NCBI GenBank assembly: GCA_913054485.1
Contig: CAJXHQ010000242.1
Location: forward strand, 1 to 5,569
DNA length: 5,569 bases
Reading direction: 5' to 3'
From: an uncultured Paracoccaceae bacterium
Lineage (GTDB): Bacteria; Pseudomonadota; Alphaproteobacteria; Rhodobacterales; Rhodobacteraceae
In this document: one piece after another, positions 1 through 5,569 of the stretch
Layout of the letters: each line of letters starts with the position of its first letter
How positions within the stretch are numbered: position 1 is the stretch's first letter
The notes under the pieces: generated by a model
The model's input: the letters and a program-made list of their open reading frames with translations, nothing else
Told to the model about the DNA's origin: nothing
The model's database searches: none
Program-made: the position numbers and the translations under genes

Positions 1-251
1 TGGATCTGGTTGGTCCCGGCCAGGTTGTCGTAAGCGGCGGCAATGACCGAGCGGTGGGTGTCCTCCAGCCGGTCCAGCCGCGCTTCGAGCCGTTCCATGG
101 CAATTCCGCGCAGATCGACGATATTGGCCCCCATGGCGCGTTCATTTGCGGCCACAAGCGCGTTCATCAGCCCCTGGTCGTCCAGAACAGCATCGGGTTT
201 TTCCAGGATTGCCTGTCGCAGGCTGTCTTCCAGTGTTGCCTTGCTGCTCAT
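1..251 (-). CDS. DUF484 family protein, N-terminal part (gene continues beyond the left edge)
   Basis: The minus strand reads openly from an ATG at 251-249 to the window edge, giving 83 codons with no stop. The protein begins MSSKATLEDSL and carries a conserved block around residues 29-52 (MNALVAANERA, then NIVDLRGIAMERLE) that I recognise from DUF484 proteins. Residues 52-66 are rich in spaced Leu, Arg and Glu and look like a short amphipathic or coiled-coil helix. The family usually continues into a GAF-like domain, which here would lie outside the window. The start is supported by an AGAGG Shine-Dalgarno match at 258-262, six bases upstream. The biochemical role of DUF484 is not established; the gene commonly sits just before xerC, the chromosome-dimer recombinase, so xerC may follow off the left edge (inference). 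The family call comes from recalled sequence, not a search. Confidence 0.85.
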   Translation of the reverse strand, partial: MSSKATLEDSLRQAILEKPDAVLDDQGLMNALVAANERAMGANIVDLRGIAMERLEARLDRLEDTHRSVIAAAYDNLAGTNQI

Positions 252-281
252 GTTGGGCCTCTGACCTGTTTTGATCCGCTT

Positions 282-310
282 ATAACATGGCTGTTGGGGA
301 ATGCTGCCAA
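282..310 (-). promoter_or_regulatory. Candidate sigma-70-type promoter for the DUF484 gene
   Basis: On the minus strand TTGGCA (305-310) stands 17 bases from TGTTAT (282-287), which match the -35 and -10 consensus at 5 and 4 of 6 positions. Transcription would begin near 275, leaving a leader of about 24 bases that includes the AGAGG ribosome site. The -35 box overlaps the T-run of the terminator-like fold at 309-357. Judged by eye only. Confidence 0.35.
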
Positions 311-357
311 AAAAACCGGCGGTTGCGGCACCAGGCTGATGCCTGCACCCGCCGCAA
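309..357 (-). terminator. Terminator-like fold with a competing alternative stem, upstream of DUF484
   Basis: Read on the minus strand, CGGCGG (354-349) can pair with CCGCCG (322-317), enclosing an inner hairpin of CAGGC (345-341) and GCCTG (336-332) with a 4-base loop. One base later comes a run of seven T (315-309), the pattern of an intrinsic terminator. A competing outer stem, TTGCGGC (357-351) with GCCGCAA (329-323), uses some of the same bases, so the two forms exclude each other. It could end read-through from the transaldolase gene, end a small RNA, or be chance in GC-rich DNA. The large internal loop weakens the case. Confidence 0.35.
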
Positions 358-475
358 GGTTGCGCGCCAACGGACCCCGCAGCGCACGGTTTAGCCTTGC
401 GCGGCAACATGTGGCAAAGATTGGCGCCTTATGGGGGACCCCCGCGCGGAACCGCCTCTCAGCATATCTTCTGCG

Positions 476-551
476 CTTACGGCAAACGCTGCCAAATCTG
501 GCGGGCGTAAGGGTTTTGCAAAATCCTTGGCAAGAGATTTTGAAATCTCTT
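476..551. repeat. Cluster of overlapping inverted repeats
   Basis: Four pairings lie end to end. CTTACG (476-481) pairs with CGTAAG (506-511), enclosing CTGCC (489-493) with GGCGG (500-504, one T-G wobble). GGGTTTTG (511-518) pairs with CAAAATCC (519-526) apart from one G-T. AAAATCCTTG (520-529) pairs with CAAGAGATTTT (531-541) with one bulged A. AAGAGATTT (532-540) pairs perfectly with AAATCTCTT (543-551). Neighbouring arms are shared, so alternative folds compete. The AT-rich arms stand out from the GC-rich surroundings. This could be a dispersed palindromic element of the genus, a structured RNA, or a protein-binding site; one copy in one window cannot decide. Confidence 0.5.
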
Positions 552-572
552 TCGCGCCGGGGCATGCGCGGC

Positions 573-587
573 GGCGGGAGCCCCGCC
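573..587. repeat. Short GC-rich hairpin
   Basis: GGCGGG (573-578) pairs with CCCGCC (582-587) around a 3-base loop. It lies just beyond the transaldolase terminator and has no T-run on either side, so it is not itself a good terminator. It may be a flank of the repeat cluster at 476-551 or a chance fold. Confidence 0.3.
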
Positions 588-595
588 CTAAAGCA

Positions 596-624
596 AAAAC
601 GGAGGCCGCAGGGGCCTCCGTTTT
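596..624 (-). terminator. Intrinsic terminator of the transaldolase-family gene
   Basis: A perfect 12-bp stem, bases 596-607 with 613-624, encloses a 5-base loop. The core is GGAGGCC/GGCCTCC, flanked by A on one side and T on the other. On the minus strand the fold begins 21 bases after the TAA stop of the transaldolase gene and runs into five T in a row, as expected for Rho-independent termination. The flanking A/T tracts would also let it work weakly from the plus strand, but no plus-strand gene ends here. Confidence 0.85.
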
Positions 625-645
625 CATTCCGCGCAGCGTGCAGGC

Positions 646-1299
646 TTACAGGATCTTGATGTCTGCTGCTTTGATGTCGGCGAGGAAGGCATCGAGGCCC
701 TTGTCGGTCAGCGGGTGGTTCACCATCGCCTTGATCACGGCGGGCGGTGCGGTGATCACATCGGCGCCGGTGCGGGCCGAATCCAGGATGTGGTTCACAT
801 TGCGGATCGAGGCGGCCAGGATCTGGGTCTCGAAACCGTAGTTGTCATAGACGGTGCGGATGTCTTCGATCAGCTCCATGCCATCGAGGTTGATGTCGTC
901 CAGCCGGCCGATGAAGGGCGAGATGAAGGTCGCGCCCGCTTTGGCGGCCAGAAGCGCCTGATTGGCCGAGAAGCAGAGCGTTACGTTCACCATGTGGCCG
1001 GCATCGGTCAGGGTCTTGCAGGCTTTGAGGCCGTCCCAGGTCAGCGGCACTTTGACGGCAATATTGTCGGCGTTTTCGACCTGCTTGCGGCCTTCGGCAA
1101 TCATCGTCTCGGCGTCGGTGGCGGTAACCTCGGCGGACACTGGGCCGTCGACCAGATCGCAGATTTCCTTGGTCACTTCGATGATGTCGCGGCCGGATTT
1201 CTTGATGATCGAGGGGTTGGTGGTCACACCGTCGACCATGCCGTAGTCGTTCAGCTCGGCAATGGCTTCGATGTCGGCGGTATCAATGAAGAATTTCAT
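646..1299 (-). CDS. fsa: Small transaldolase-family enzyme (annotated in relatives as fructose-6-phosphate aldolase or transaldolase)
   Basis: This is a complete 217-residue protein, the usual length for the short single-domain TIM-barrel transaldolases, acting in the cytosol on sugar phosphates in the non-oxidative pentose phosphate route. Visible landmarks are FIDTAD with Asp6, GVTTNPS with Asn28, AEV with Glu57, the Schiff-base lysine in AVKVPLT (Lys83), [18 protein letters not shown] (106-123) and SPFIGRLDD (127-135). E. coli FSA has Gln59 and Tyr131 where this protein has Glu57 and Phe129; the transaldolase TalB has Glu96 and Phe178 there. I therefore infer transaldolase (dihydroxyacetone transfer) rather than true fructose-6-phosphate aldolase, despite the customary symbol. 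The ATG at 1299 has an AGAGGA ribosome site at 1308-1313. A strong terminator follows the stop, so the gene probably forms a single-gene unit, divergent from priA. Confidence 0.93.
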   Translation of the reverse strand: MKFFIDTADIEAIAELNDYGMVDGVTTNPSIIKKSGRDIIEVTKEICDLVDGPVSAEVTATDAETMIAEGRKQVENADNIAVKVPLTWDGLKACKTLTDAGHMVNVTLCFSANQALLAAKAGATFISPFIGRLDDINLDGMELIEDIRTVYDNYGFETQILAASIRNVNHILDSARTGADVITAPPAVIKAMVNHPLTDKGLDAFLADIKAADIKIL

Positions 1300-1379
1300 C
1301 GGCGGTGTCCTCTGGATGGCTGGATGCTGTTTGCGCTAGCGTTTACCTGAAAGGACGGGCATTAAAAACCCCCGAGACA

Positions 1380-1385
1380 GAGAGG
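1380..1385 (+). promoter_or_regulatory. Ribosome binding site fixing the GTG start of priA
   Basis: GAGAGG lies seven bases before GTG at 1393-1395. It supports this non-ATG start over the next in-frame Met codon (residue 78), which would cut deep into the N-terminal DNA-binding domain. Confidence 0.65.
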
Positions 1386-1392
1386 CGGATCA

Positions 1393-3588
1393 GTGAGCGG
1401 GCAGGAATACTTCCACGAAGGCGAACGGGTGGCGGTGCTGACCACGCAACCCCTTGACCGGCTTCTGGATTACCGTGCCCCCGAGGGCGGCTGTTTCCTT
1501 GGCGCTTACTGCGAAGTTCCCTTGGGTCCGCGCAAAGTTCTGGGCGTGGTCTGGGGGCCAGGGCAGGGCGGGTTCGATTCGTCCAAGCTCAGGAAGGTGA
1601 ACCGGGTGCTCGACGTGGCCCCGATGCGCACCGAAATGCGGCTCTTGCTGGGCAAATGCGCTGATTACACCCTGACCCCGATGCCCGCGATGCTGCGTCT
1701 GGCGACCCGCGCGCCGGGCCTGTCCGATCCGCCCTCGATGCGCAAGATTCTGCGCCCGGGGGGCCGCGATCCCGGCCGCATGACTCCGGCCCGCGAAAAA
1801 GTGCTGGCGGTGATGGAAGACTACGGCGGGCTGGCCTTCACACCCGGAGAGCTGTCGGGCATGGCCGGCGTCACCTCCAGCGTGGTCAAAGGCCTGGTTA
1901 AACAGGGCGTATTGGTCGAAGAAGAAGCCCCCCGCGACGTGCCCTTCCCTGCACTGGACCCGGATATGCCGGGCAAGGAACTGACGACGGATCAGGCCGC
2001 CGCCGCCGGGGAACTTGCTGCGGGGGTGGAGAGCGGCAAATACGGCACCACCCTGCTGAAAGGCGTGACCGGATCGGGCAAAACCGAAGTCTATCTGGAG
2101 GACGTCGCGGCTTGTCTGCGCAAGGGCCGTCAGGCGCTGGTGCTGCTGCCCGAGATCGCGCTGACGGCAGAATTTCTCGATCGGGTTGAAGCGCGGTTCG
2201 GTGCTAAACCTGCCGAATGGCACTCCGGCGTCTCGATGACGGCCAAGCGGCGGGTTTGGCGCATGATAGGGCAGGGTGGCGCGCAGCTGGTAGTGGGCGC
2301 GCGCTCATCCTTATTTCTGCCGTTCCAGGACCTCGGCCTGATCATCGTCGATGAGGAACACGACACCTCCTATAAACAGGACGACGGGGTGCTGTATAAT
2401 GCCCGCGACATGGCGGTGCTGCGCGCCTCCCTGTGCTCGGCGCAGGTGGTGCTGGCCTCGGCCACGCCGAGTTTGGAAAGCTGGGCCAATGCGGAAGCGG
2501 GAAAATACAAGCGGGTTGATCTGAAATCCCGCTTTGGCGCGGCCGTACTGCCCGAGATGCGCACCATTGATATGCGCGCCGAGCAGATGCTGCCCTCCAC
2601 CTGGATCTCGCCCACATTGAAACAGGCGATGATCCAACGGATGGAGCGCGGTGAGCAGTCTCTCCTGTTCCTCAACCGCCGCGGCTATGCGCCGGTCACC
2701 ATCTGCCGCGCCTGCGGCAGCCAGGTCGCCTGCGACCATTGCGACAGCCGCATGGTCGAGCACCGGTTCATGAAAAGGCTGATGTGCCATCAGTGCGGCG
2801 AGACCAAGCCGATGCCGGACGCCTGCCCGTCGTGCAAGGTCGAGGGCAAGATGGCCCCGGTCGGCCCCGGTGTCGAACGCCTGGGAGAGGAGGCCGCGGC
2901 CCTGTTCCCCGAGGCGCGGATCACGGTTCTGAGTTCCGACCTGTTCGGCACGGCTCGTGCGCTGAAAGAACGCATCCGCGAGATCGCAGAGGGCGGCGCG
3001 GATATCATCCTTGGCACCCAGCTGGTCGCAAAGGGCCACAACTTTCCGCTGCTCACTCTGGTTGGTGTGATCGACGCTGACCTTGGCCTGCAGGGGTCTG
3101 ACCTGCGCGCAGCCGAGCGCACCTTCCAGCTGATGCGCCAGGTCGCAGGCCGCGCAGGCCGCGCTGACATGCCGGGCGAGGCGCTGTTGCAGACCTTTCA
3201 GCCCGAACACCCTGTGATCCGCGCGATCCTTTCGGGGGATGAGGAAGGTTTTTGGAAAGCCGAAGCGGCCGAGCGTCAGGCAGCCGGCGTGCCGCCTTAC
3301 GGGCGCATGGCGGGGATCATCCTGTCAGGGACGGATGTGGCGCAGGTCTTTGATCTGGGCAATGCGCTGGCCCGCAACGACGGGCCGCTGCGCCAGATCG
3401 GCGTGCAGGTATATGGCACGGCCCCGGCCCCCATTGCCCGGGTCCGCGGCCGCCACAGGGTGCGGCTGCTGGTCAAAGCCGCCAAGGGCACGCCCTTTCA
3501 GGAGGCGATCAGCCGCTGGACCGCGCCGGTAAAACTGCGCGGCGATTTGCGGCTGTCGGTGGACATCGACCCGCAGAATTTTTTCTGA
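1393..3588 (+). CDS. priA: Primosomal protein N' (PriA), replication-restart 3'-5' helicase
   Basis: PriA recognises stalled or collapsed replication forks and D-loops and reloads the replicative helicase. The protein is complete at 731 residues, the normal family length. In order: a 3'-end DNA-binding domain (about 1-105), a winged-helix region (about 130-180), helicase lobe 1 with Walker A GVTGSGKTE (224-232, Lys230) and the DEEH box (320-323), then lobe 2 with GTQLVAKGHNFP (541-552) and the arginine-finger motif QVAGRAGR (583-590). Inserted in lobe 2 is the zinc-binding region with all eight cysteines (438, 441, 447, 450, 465, 468, 478, 481). The C-terminal domain ends in DIDPQNFF, a typical family ending. 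Nothing is missing. It is divergent from the transaldolase gene (93-base gap) and convergent with the FNT gene (58-base gap), so it appears to be transcribed alone. The start is GTG. Confidence 0.98.
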   Translation: MSGQEYFHEGERVAVLTTQPLDRLLDYRAPEGGCFLGAYCEVPLGPRKVLGVVWGPGQGGFDSSKLRKVNRVLDVAPMRTEMRLLLGKCADYTLTPMPAMLRLATRAPGLSDPPSMRKILRPGGRDPGRMTPAREKVLAVMEDYGGLAFTPGELSGMAGVTSSVVKGLVKQGVLVEEEAPRDVPFPALDPDMPGKELTTDQAAAAGELAAGVESGKYGTTLLKGVTGSGKTEVYLEDVAACLRKGRQALVLLPEIALTAEFLDRVEARFGAKPAEWHSGVSMTAKRRVWRMIGQGGAQLVVGARSSLFLPFQDLGLIIVDEEHDTSYKQDDGVLYNARDMAVLRASLCSAQVVLASATPSLESWANAEAGKYKRVDLKSRFGAAVLPEMRTIDMRAEQMLPSTWISPTLKQAMIQRMERGEQSLLFLNRRGYAPVTICRACGSQVACDHCDSRMVEHRFMKRLMCHQCGETKPMPDACPSCKVEGKMAPVGPGVERLGEEAAALFPEARITVLSSDLFGTARALKERIREIAEGGADIILGTQLVAKGHNFPLLTLVGVIDADLGLQGSDLRAAERTFQLMRQVAGRAGRADMPGEALLQTFQPEHPVIRAILSGDEEGFWKAEAAERQAAGVPPYGRMAGIILSGTDVAQVFDLGNALARNDGPLRQIGVQVYGTAPAPIARVRGRHRVRLLVKAAKGTPFQEAISRWTAPVKLRGDLRLSVDIDPQNFF

Positions 3589-3646
3589 GCTTGCGGCAGT
3601 TCCCGCTTTCGGGCCGAACCGGGGCCGCTCTGTCCAATGGCGGACC

Positions 3647-4438
3647 TTATTTCATGCCTGCCCTAGGGCCCAGATAGGCAAACCGGTAGGCAAGAGCCAC
3701 GCCTCCGCCGCCGCCAAGGATGTTTCCCGCGGTGACATAGATCAGGTTCGCGGTGGCCGCGCCGAAGCTTACATCAGAACCGGCGGCCCAGCCCTGCGGG
3801 AAGAAGTACATGTTGGCCACCGAATGCTCGAGTCCAAGAAGGACAAAGGCCGAGATCGGCCAGATTATCGCAAGGATTTTGCCCGCCGCGGTGCGGGAGG
3901 CAAAGGTCAGCCAGACCGCAAGGCAGACAAGAGCGTTGCAGAGCGCCCCCCGGACGAAGGCTTCTCCGGCTGGCAGATTTGCCTTTGCTTCAGCCAGCTT
4001 GACAGCAGTGTTGCCCATCGGGGCATCCAGCAGACCGGAGAAACCGAAAGCCGATGCCAGCCCCGCCGCACCGATCAGGTTGCCCAGATAGACCACGCCC
4101 CAATTGCGCATAAGCTGCCCAAAGGAGATTTTTCTGTCCACCGCGGCCATGATCATCAGCGCGTTGCCGGTGAACAGCTCTGCGCCGCCGACAATCACCA
4201 GGATCAGACCCAGCGAAAAGACGACACCGCCCAGCATTCTTGCCGGGCCGAACCCCGGGTCAGCCCCCGTCATGACCGCAGTGTAGGCTGCGGCACCGAA
4301 GCCGATGAATGCGCCCGCCAGGATCGCCAGAACCAGCATCTGCGCTGTTGGCAGACTTGCCTTCGCCACGCCGGCAGTTTCGATCAGCGCCGCAATCCGC
4401 GGCGGCTTATAGGCATCAAGGGGTGAGCTATTGTCCAT
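3647..4438 (-). CDS. Formate/nitrite transporter (FNT) family channel
   Basis: FNT proteins are pentameric inner-membrane channels passing formate, nitrite or similar small anions. This 263-residue protein has the usual length and six hydrophobic segments (roughly 32-55, 69-92, 111-133, 160-181, 187-207, 230-252). Family signatures are clear: GAELFTGN (85-92) at the broken second helix, RNWGVVYLGN (111-120), GALCNALVCLAVW (164-176) and LEHSVANMY (203-211), whose His205 matches the central pore histidine of FocA. Lys152 may match the conserved vestibule lysine. The GAELFTGN form is nearer NirC than FocA (GADLFTST), but the substrate cannot be fixed from this. No formate dehydrogenase or nitrite reductase gene is visible nearby. 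The ATG at 4438 has no recognisable Shine-Dalgarno sequence, yet the next Met (residue 34) would remove the N-terminus and enter helix 1, so this start is kept. Confidence 0.93.
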   Translation of the reverse strand: MDNSSPLDAYKPPRIAALIETAGVAKASLPTAQMLVLAILAGAFIGFGAAAYTAVMTGADPGFGPARMLGGVVFSLGLILVIVGGAELFTGNALMIMAAVDRKISFGQLMRNWGVVYLGNLIGAAGLASAFGFSGLLDAPMGNTAVKLAEAKANLPAGEAFVRGALCNALVCLAVWLTFASRTAAGKILAIIWPISAFVLLGLEHSVANMYFFPQGWAAGSDVSFGAATANLIYVTAGNILGGGGGVALAYRFAYLGPRAGMK

Positions 4439-4642
4439 AGGAGCGAAGATACCTGTGCTGCATCAGAATGATACCCGTATGGTGCGGTTTTCCCGGTGCG
4501 GCAACTCTGGCAGAACTCTCGGCGGCGGGTCAATCGCGAAGGGGAGCTGGTGCCTTCCCGCTACCCTGCGCCAGCGCACGGCTTTGTGTGCATACAGCTC
4601 TTCCCTCTGTCCAAGCGCACAATTCAGGCGTAAGGCGAAGGG
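4439..4642. other. Divergent intergenic region between the FNT and MFS genes
   Basis: This 204-base gap must hold the promoters of both flanking genes. Visible short repeats are GATACC at 4448 and 4470, GGTGCGG at 4481 and 4495, and AACTCT at 4503 and 4514 (11 bases apart, one helical turn). I could not pick a convincing promoter for the MFS gene. No coding frame here looks real. Confidence 0.5.
4446..4474 (-). promoter_or_regulatory. Candidate promoter and paired direct repeats ahead of the FNT gene
   Basis: On the minus strand GTATCA (4474-4469) and TATCTT (4451-4446) are 17 bases apart, a modest match to -35 and -10 boxes. If used, transcription would begin around 4439-4440, almost at the ATG (4438). 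The same stretch has two GATACC copies (plus strand 4448-4453 and 4470-4475) 22 bases apart, two helical turns, which could be an operator. I saw no FNR-type TTGAT-N4-ATCAA box. The support is weak. Confidence 0.25.
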
Positions 4643-5569
4643 ATGCGACACTTGTTCCCCCTGTCCGAGTCCTCTTCGCTGCCGATTTGGCGGCGGCCGC
4701 AGGCGCTCTTGTTTCTGATGGCGGCCTCGATGCCGATTGCCTTTTATGCCTGGTATGCGCTGCTGAATAACTTTGTGATCGAAGCGGCAGGCTTTGACGG
4801 GGCGGACATCGGCCTGTTGCACACCATCCGCGAGATCCCCGGTTTCATGGCGATTGGTGTCATCGCGGTTCTGCTGTTTGTGCGCGAGCAGGTCCTGGGA
4901 ATGATCTCTCTTGTGCTGCTGGGGGTCGCCACCGCCTTCACCGCCTGGTTCCCAAGCCTGGGCGGCATCCTGATGCTGACTTTCCTCAGCTCGCTTGGCT
5001 TTCACTACTATGAAACCGTGAATCAGTCGCTGCAGCTGCAATGGCTGCCCAAGAGCCGTGCGCCGCAGATGCTGGGCTGGCTGATGGGCGTGGGCTCTGC
5101 CGTGACGCTGGTGGTTTTTGTGCTGATCGTGCTGATGTGGGAAGCGCTGGGGCTGACTTATAATGTGGTCTTCATGACAGCCGGTATGGTGACTGCCGGC
5201 CTCGCCGCCTTTGCGCTTTTTGCCTATCCGCAATTCGAGGCTGAGGTGCCGCAAAACCGGACCATGGTGCTGCGCAGACGCTACTGGCTCTATTATGCGC
5301 TGCAGTTCATGGCCGGTGCACGGCGGCAGATCTTTGTGGTCTTTGCCGGCTTCATGATGGTCGAGAAGTTCGCTTTTGACGTGCACGAGCTGACTGGGCT
5401 TTACCTCACCAACCTGGTGATCAACATGGTGATCGCGCCCTTCCTGGGCAAAGCCGTCGGCCACTTCGGCGAGCGCCGGGTGCTGATCTGGGAATATGCC
5501 GGGCTGGCGCTGGTGTTCATGGCCTATGGCGGCATTTACTGGTTCAGCTGGGGGGTGATGCTGGCCTCG
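4643..5569 (+). CDS. Major facilitator superfamily (MFS) transporter, N-terminal 309 codons (cut by the right edge)
   Basis: An open frame runs from ATG 4643 to the window end without a stop. The protein is very hydrophobic, with about nine likely membrane segments (near 20-40, 65-82, 86-103, 106-122, 145-165, 173-195, 215-240, 253-272, 281-300), fitting a twelve-helix MFS carrier that loses its last helices to the edge. The charged loop around 196-213 (ending LRRRYW) would be the central cytoplasmic loop. REIPGF (63-68) and GARRQIFVVF (225-234) with VEK (240-242) are blocks I recall from an uncharacterised MFS subgroup in alphaproteobacteria. The usual MFS motif A (GxLaDrxGrr) is not evident in the helix 2-3 loop, but GKAVGHFGERRV (269-280) is a similar motif in the second half. 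An in-frame TAA at 4631-4633 rules out a longer N-terminus, and AAGG at 4632-4635 is a suitable ribosome site. The substrate is unknown. Confidence 0.88.
   Translation, partial: MRHLFPLSESSSLPIWRRPQALLFLMAASMPIAFYAWYALLNNFVIEAAGFDGADIGLLHTIREIPGFMAIGVIAVLLFVREQVLGMISLVLLGVATAFTAWFPSLGGILMLTFLSSLGFHYYETVNQSLQLQWLPKSRAPQMLGWLMGVGSAVTLVVFVLIVLMWEALGLTYNVVFMTAGMVTAGLAAFALFAYPQFEAEVPQNRTMVLRRRYWLYYALQFMAGARRQIFVVFAGFMMVEKFAFDVHELTGLYLTNLVINMVIAPFLGKAVGHFGERRVLIWEYAGLALVFMAYGGIYWFSWGVMLAS

Larger units (their letters stand above)
252..645. other. 394-base intergenic region without a convincing gene
   Basis: This gap separates the stop of the transaldolase gene from the start of the DUF484 gene, both on the minus strand. 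Open frames cross it on both strands, but they lack good ribosome sites, run into neighbouring genes in other frames, and give Arg/Pro/Ala-rich proteins typical of chance reading of GC-rich DNA. What it does hold is structure: the transaldolase terminator (596-624), a 6-bp hairpin at 573-587, overlapping AT-rich inverted repeats (476-551), a GGGGG-A-CCCCC palindrome at 433-443, a terminator-like fold (309-357), and a possible promoter for DUF484 (282-310). A minus-strand small RNA ending near 309 is possible, but I found no strong promoter for it. Confidence 0.6.

Noticed and set aside
391..627. Minus-strand 78-codon open frame in the intergenic gap with a SLAKDFAK-like segment
   Set aside because: The apparent peptide repeat comes from the AT-rich inverted repeats. 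The frame starts inside the transaldolase terminator and I see no good ribosome site.
54..659. 201-codon plus-strand open frame across the DUF484 start and the intergenic gap
   Set aside because: It overlaps the DUF484 coding strand in antisense, crosses two terminator folds, and encodes an Arg/Pro/Ala-rich protein with no family resemblance.
1300..1392. Promoter boxes and a CGCTAGCG palindrome (1334-1341) between the transaldolase and priA genes
   Set aside because: Both genes must have promoters here, but the best hexamer pairs match consensus at only about three of six positions each, and an 8-bp palindrome alone is not evidence of an operator.
1390..2223. 277-codon minus-strand open frame opposite the N-terminal part of priA
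   Set aside because: Shadow frame with His/Gln/Arg-rich composition and no recognisable motif.
2311..3210. 299-codon minus-strand open frame inside priA
   Set aside because: It lies wholly opposite the conserved helicase and zinc-binding region of priA, which explains its length. Composition is Ala/Gly/His/Arg-rich with no family signal.
3593..3645. Possible bidirectional terminator between priA and the FNT gene
   Set aside because: Only short stems are present (GCGGC/GCCGC, CCCG/CGGG, GTCC/GGAC), with no T-run on either strand, so termination here may be Rho-dependent or elsewhere.
4461..4472. ATCA-TTC-TGAT palindrome ahead of the FNT gene as an FNR-type site
   Set aside because: Half-site order and spacing are wrong for TTGAT-N4-ATCAA, so anaerobic control is not supported by it.
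4463..5464. Long (333-codon) minus-strand open frame opposite the MFS gene
   Set aside because: Its protein is full of His, Gln and Lys and has no recognisable domain. It is the antisense shadow of the well-supported MFS gene, and it crosses the divergent promoter region.

Overview
The window looks like ordinary chromosomal DNA from a GC-rich alphaproteobacterium, most likely a Rhodobacterales (Roseobacter-group) marine bacterium. This rests on the high-GC codon use, the style of the proteins, and the grouping of a DUF484 gene, a small transaldolase-family gene and priA, a neighbourhood I recall from such genomes. The assignment is from recognition, not from a search.

Layout, left to right. 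(1) Bases 1-251, minus strand: the first 83 codons of a DUF484-family gene that runs off the left edge. (2) Bases 252-645: a 394-base gap with no convincing gene. It holds the intrinsic terminator of the next gene, a cluster of overlapping inverted repeats (476-551), a second terminator-like fold facing the DUF484 gene (309-357), and a candidate DUF484 promoter. (3) Bases 646-1299, minus strand: a 217-residue transaldolase-family enzyme of the kind often labelled fructose-6-phosphate aldolase (fsa); its active-site residues fit a transaldolase better. (4) Bases 1393-3588, plus strand: a complete priA, the replication-restart helicase, divergent from the transaldolase gene with only 93 bases between them. 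(5) Bases 3647-4438, minus strand: a six-helix formate/nitrite (FNT) family channel, convergent with priA. (6) Bases 4643-5569, plus strand: the first 309 codons of a major facilitator (MFS) transporter of unknown substrate, divergent from the FNT gene over a 204-base gap and cut by the right edge.

The genes do not form one pathway. DUF484 and priA are DNA-maintenance neighbours (DUF484 genes commonly precede xerC), the transaldolase belongs to sugar-phosphate metabolism, and the last two are inner-membrane transporters whose divergent arrangement permits shared control but does not prove it. I see no mobile element, CRISPR array, tRNA or rRNA. No new multi-gene system is evident. The parts most worth a second look are the structured non-coding stretch between the transaldolase and DUF484 genes, the likely misnaming of the fsa-type enzyme, and a possible leaderless start for the FNT gene.
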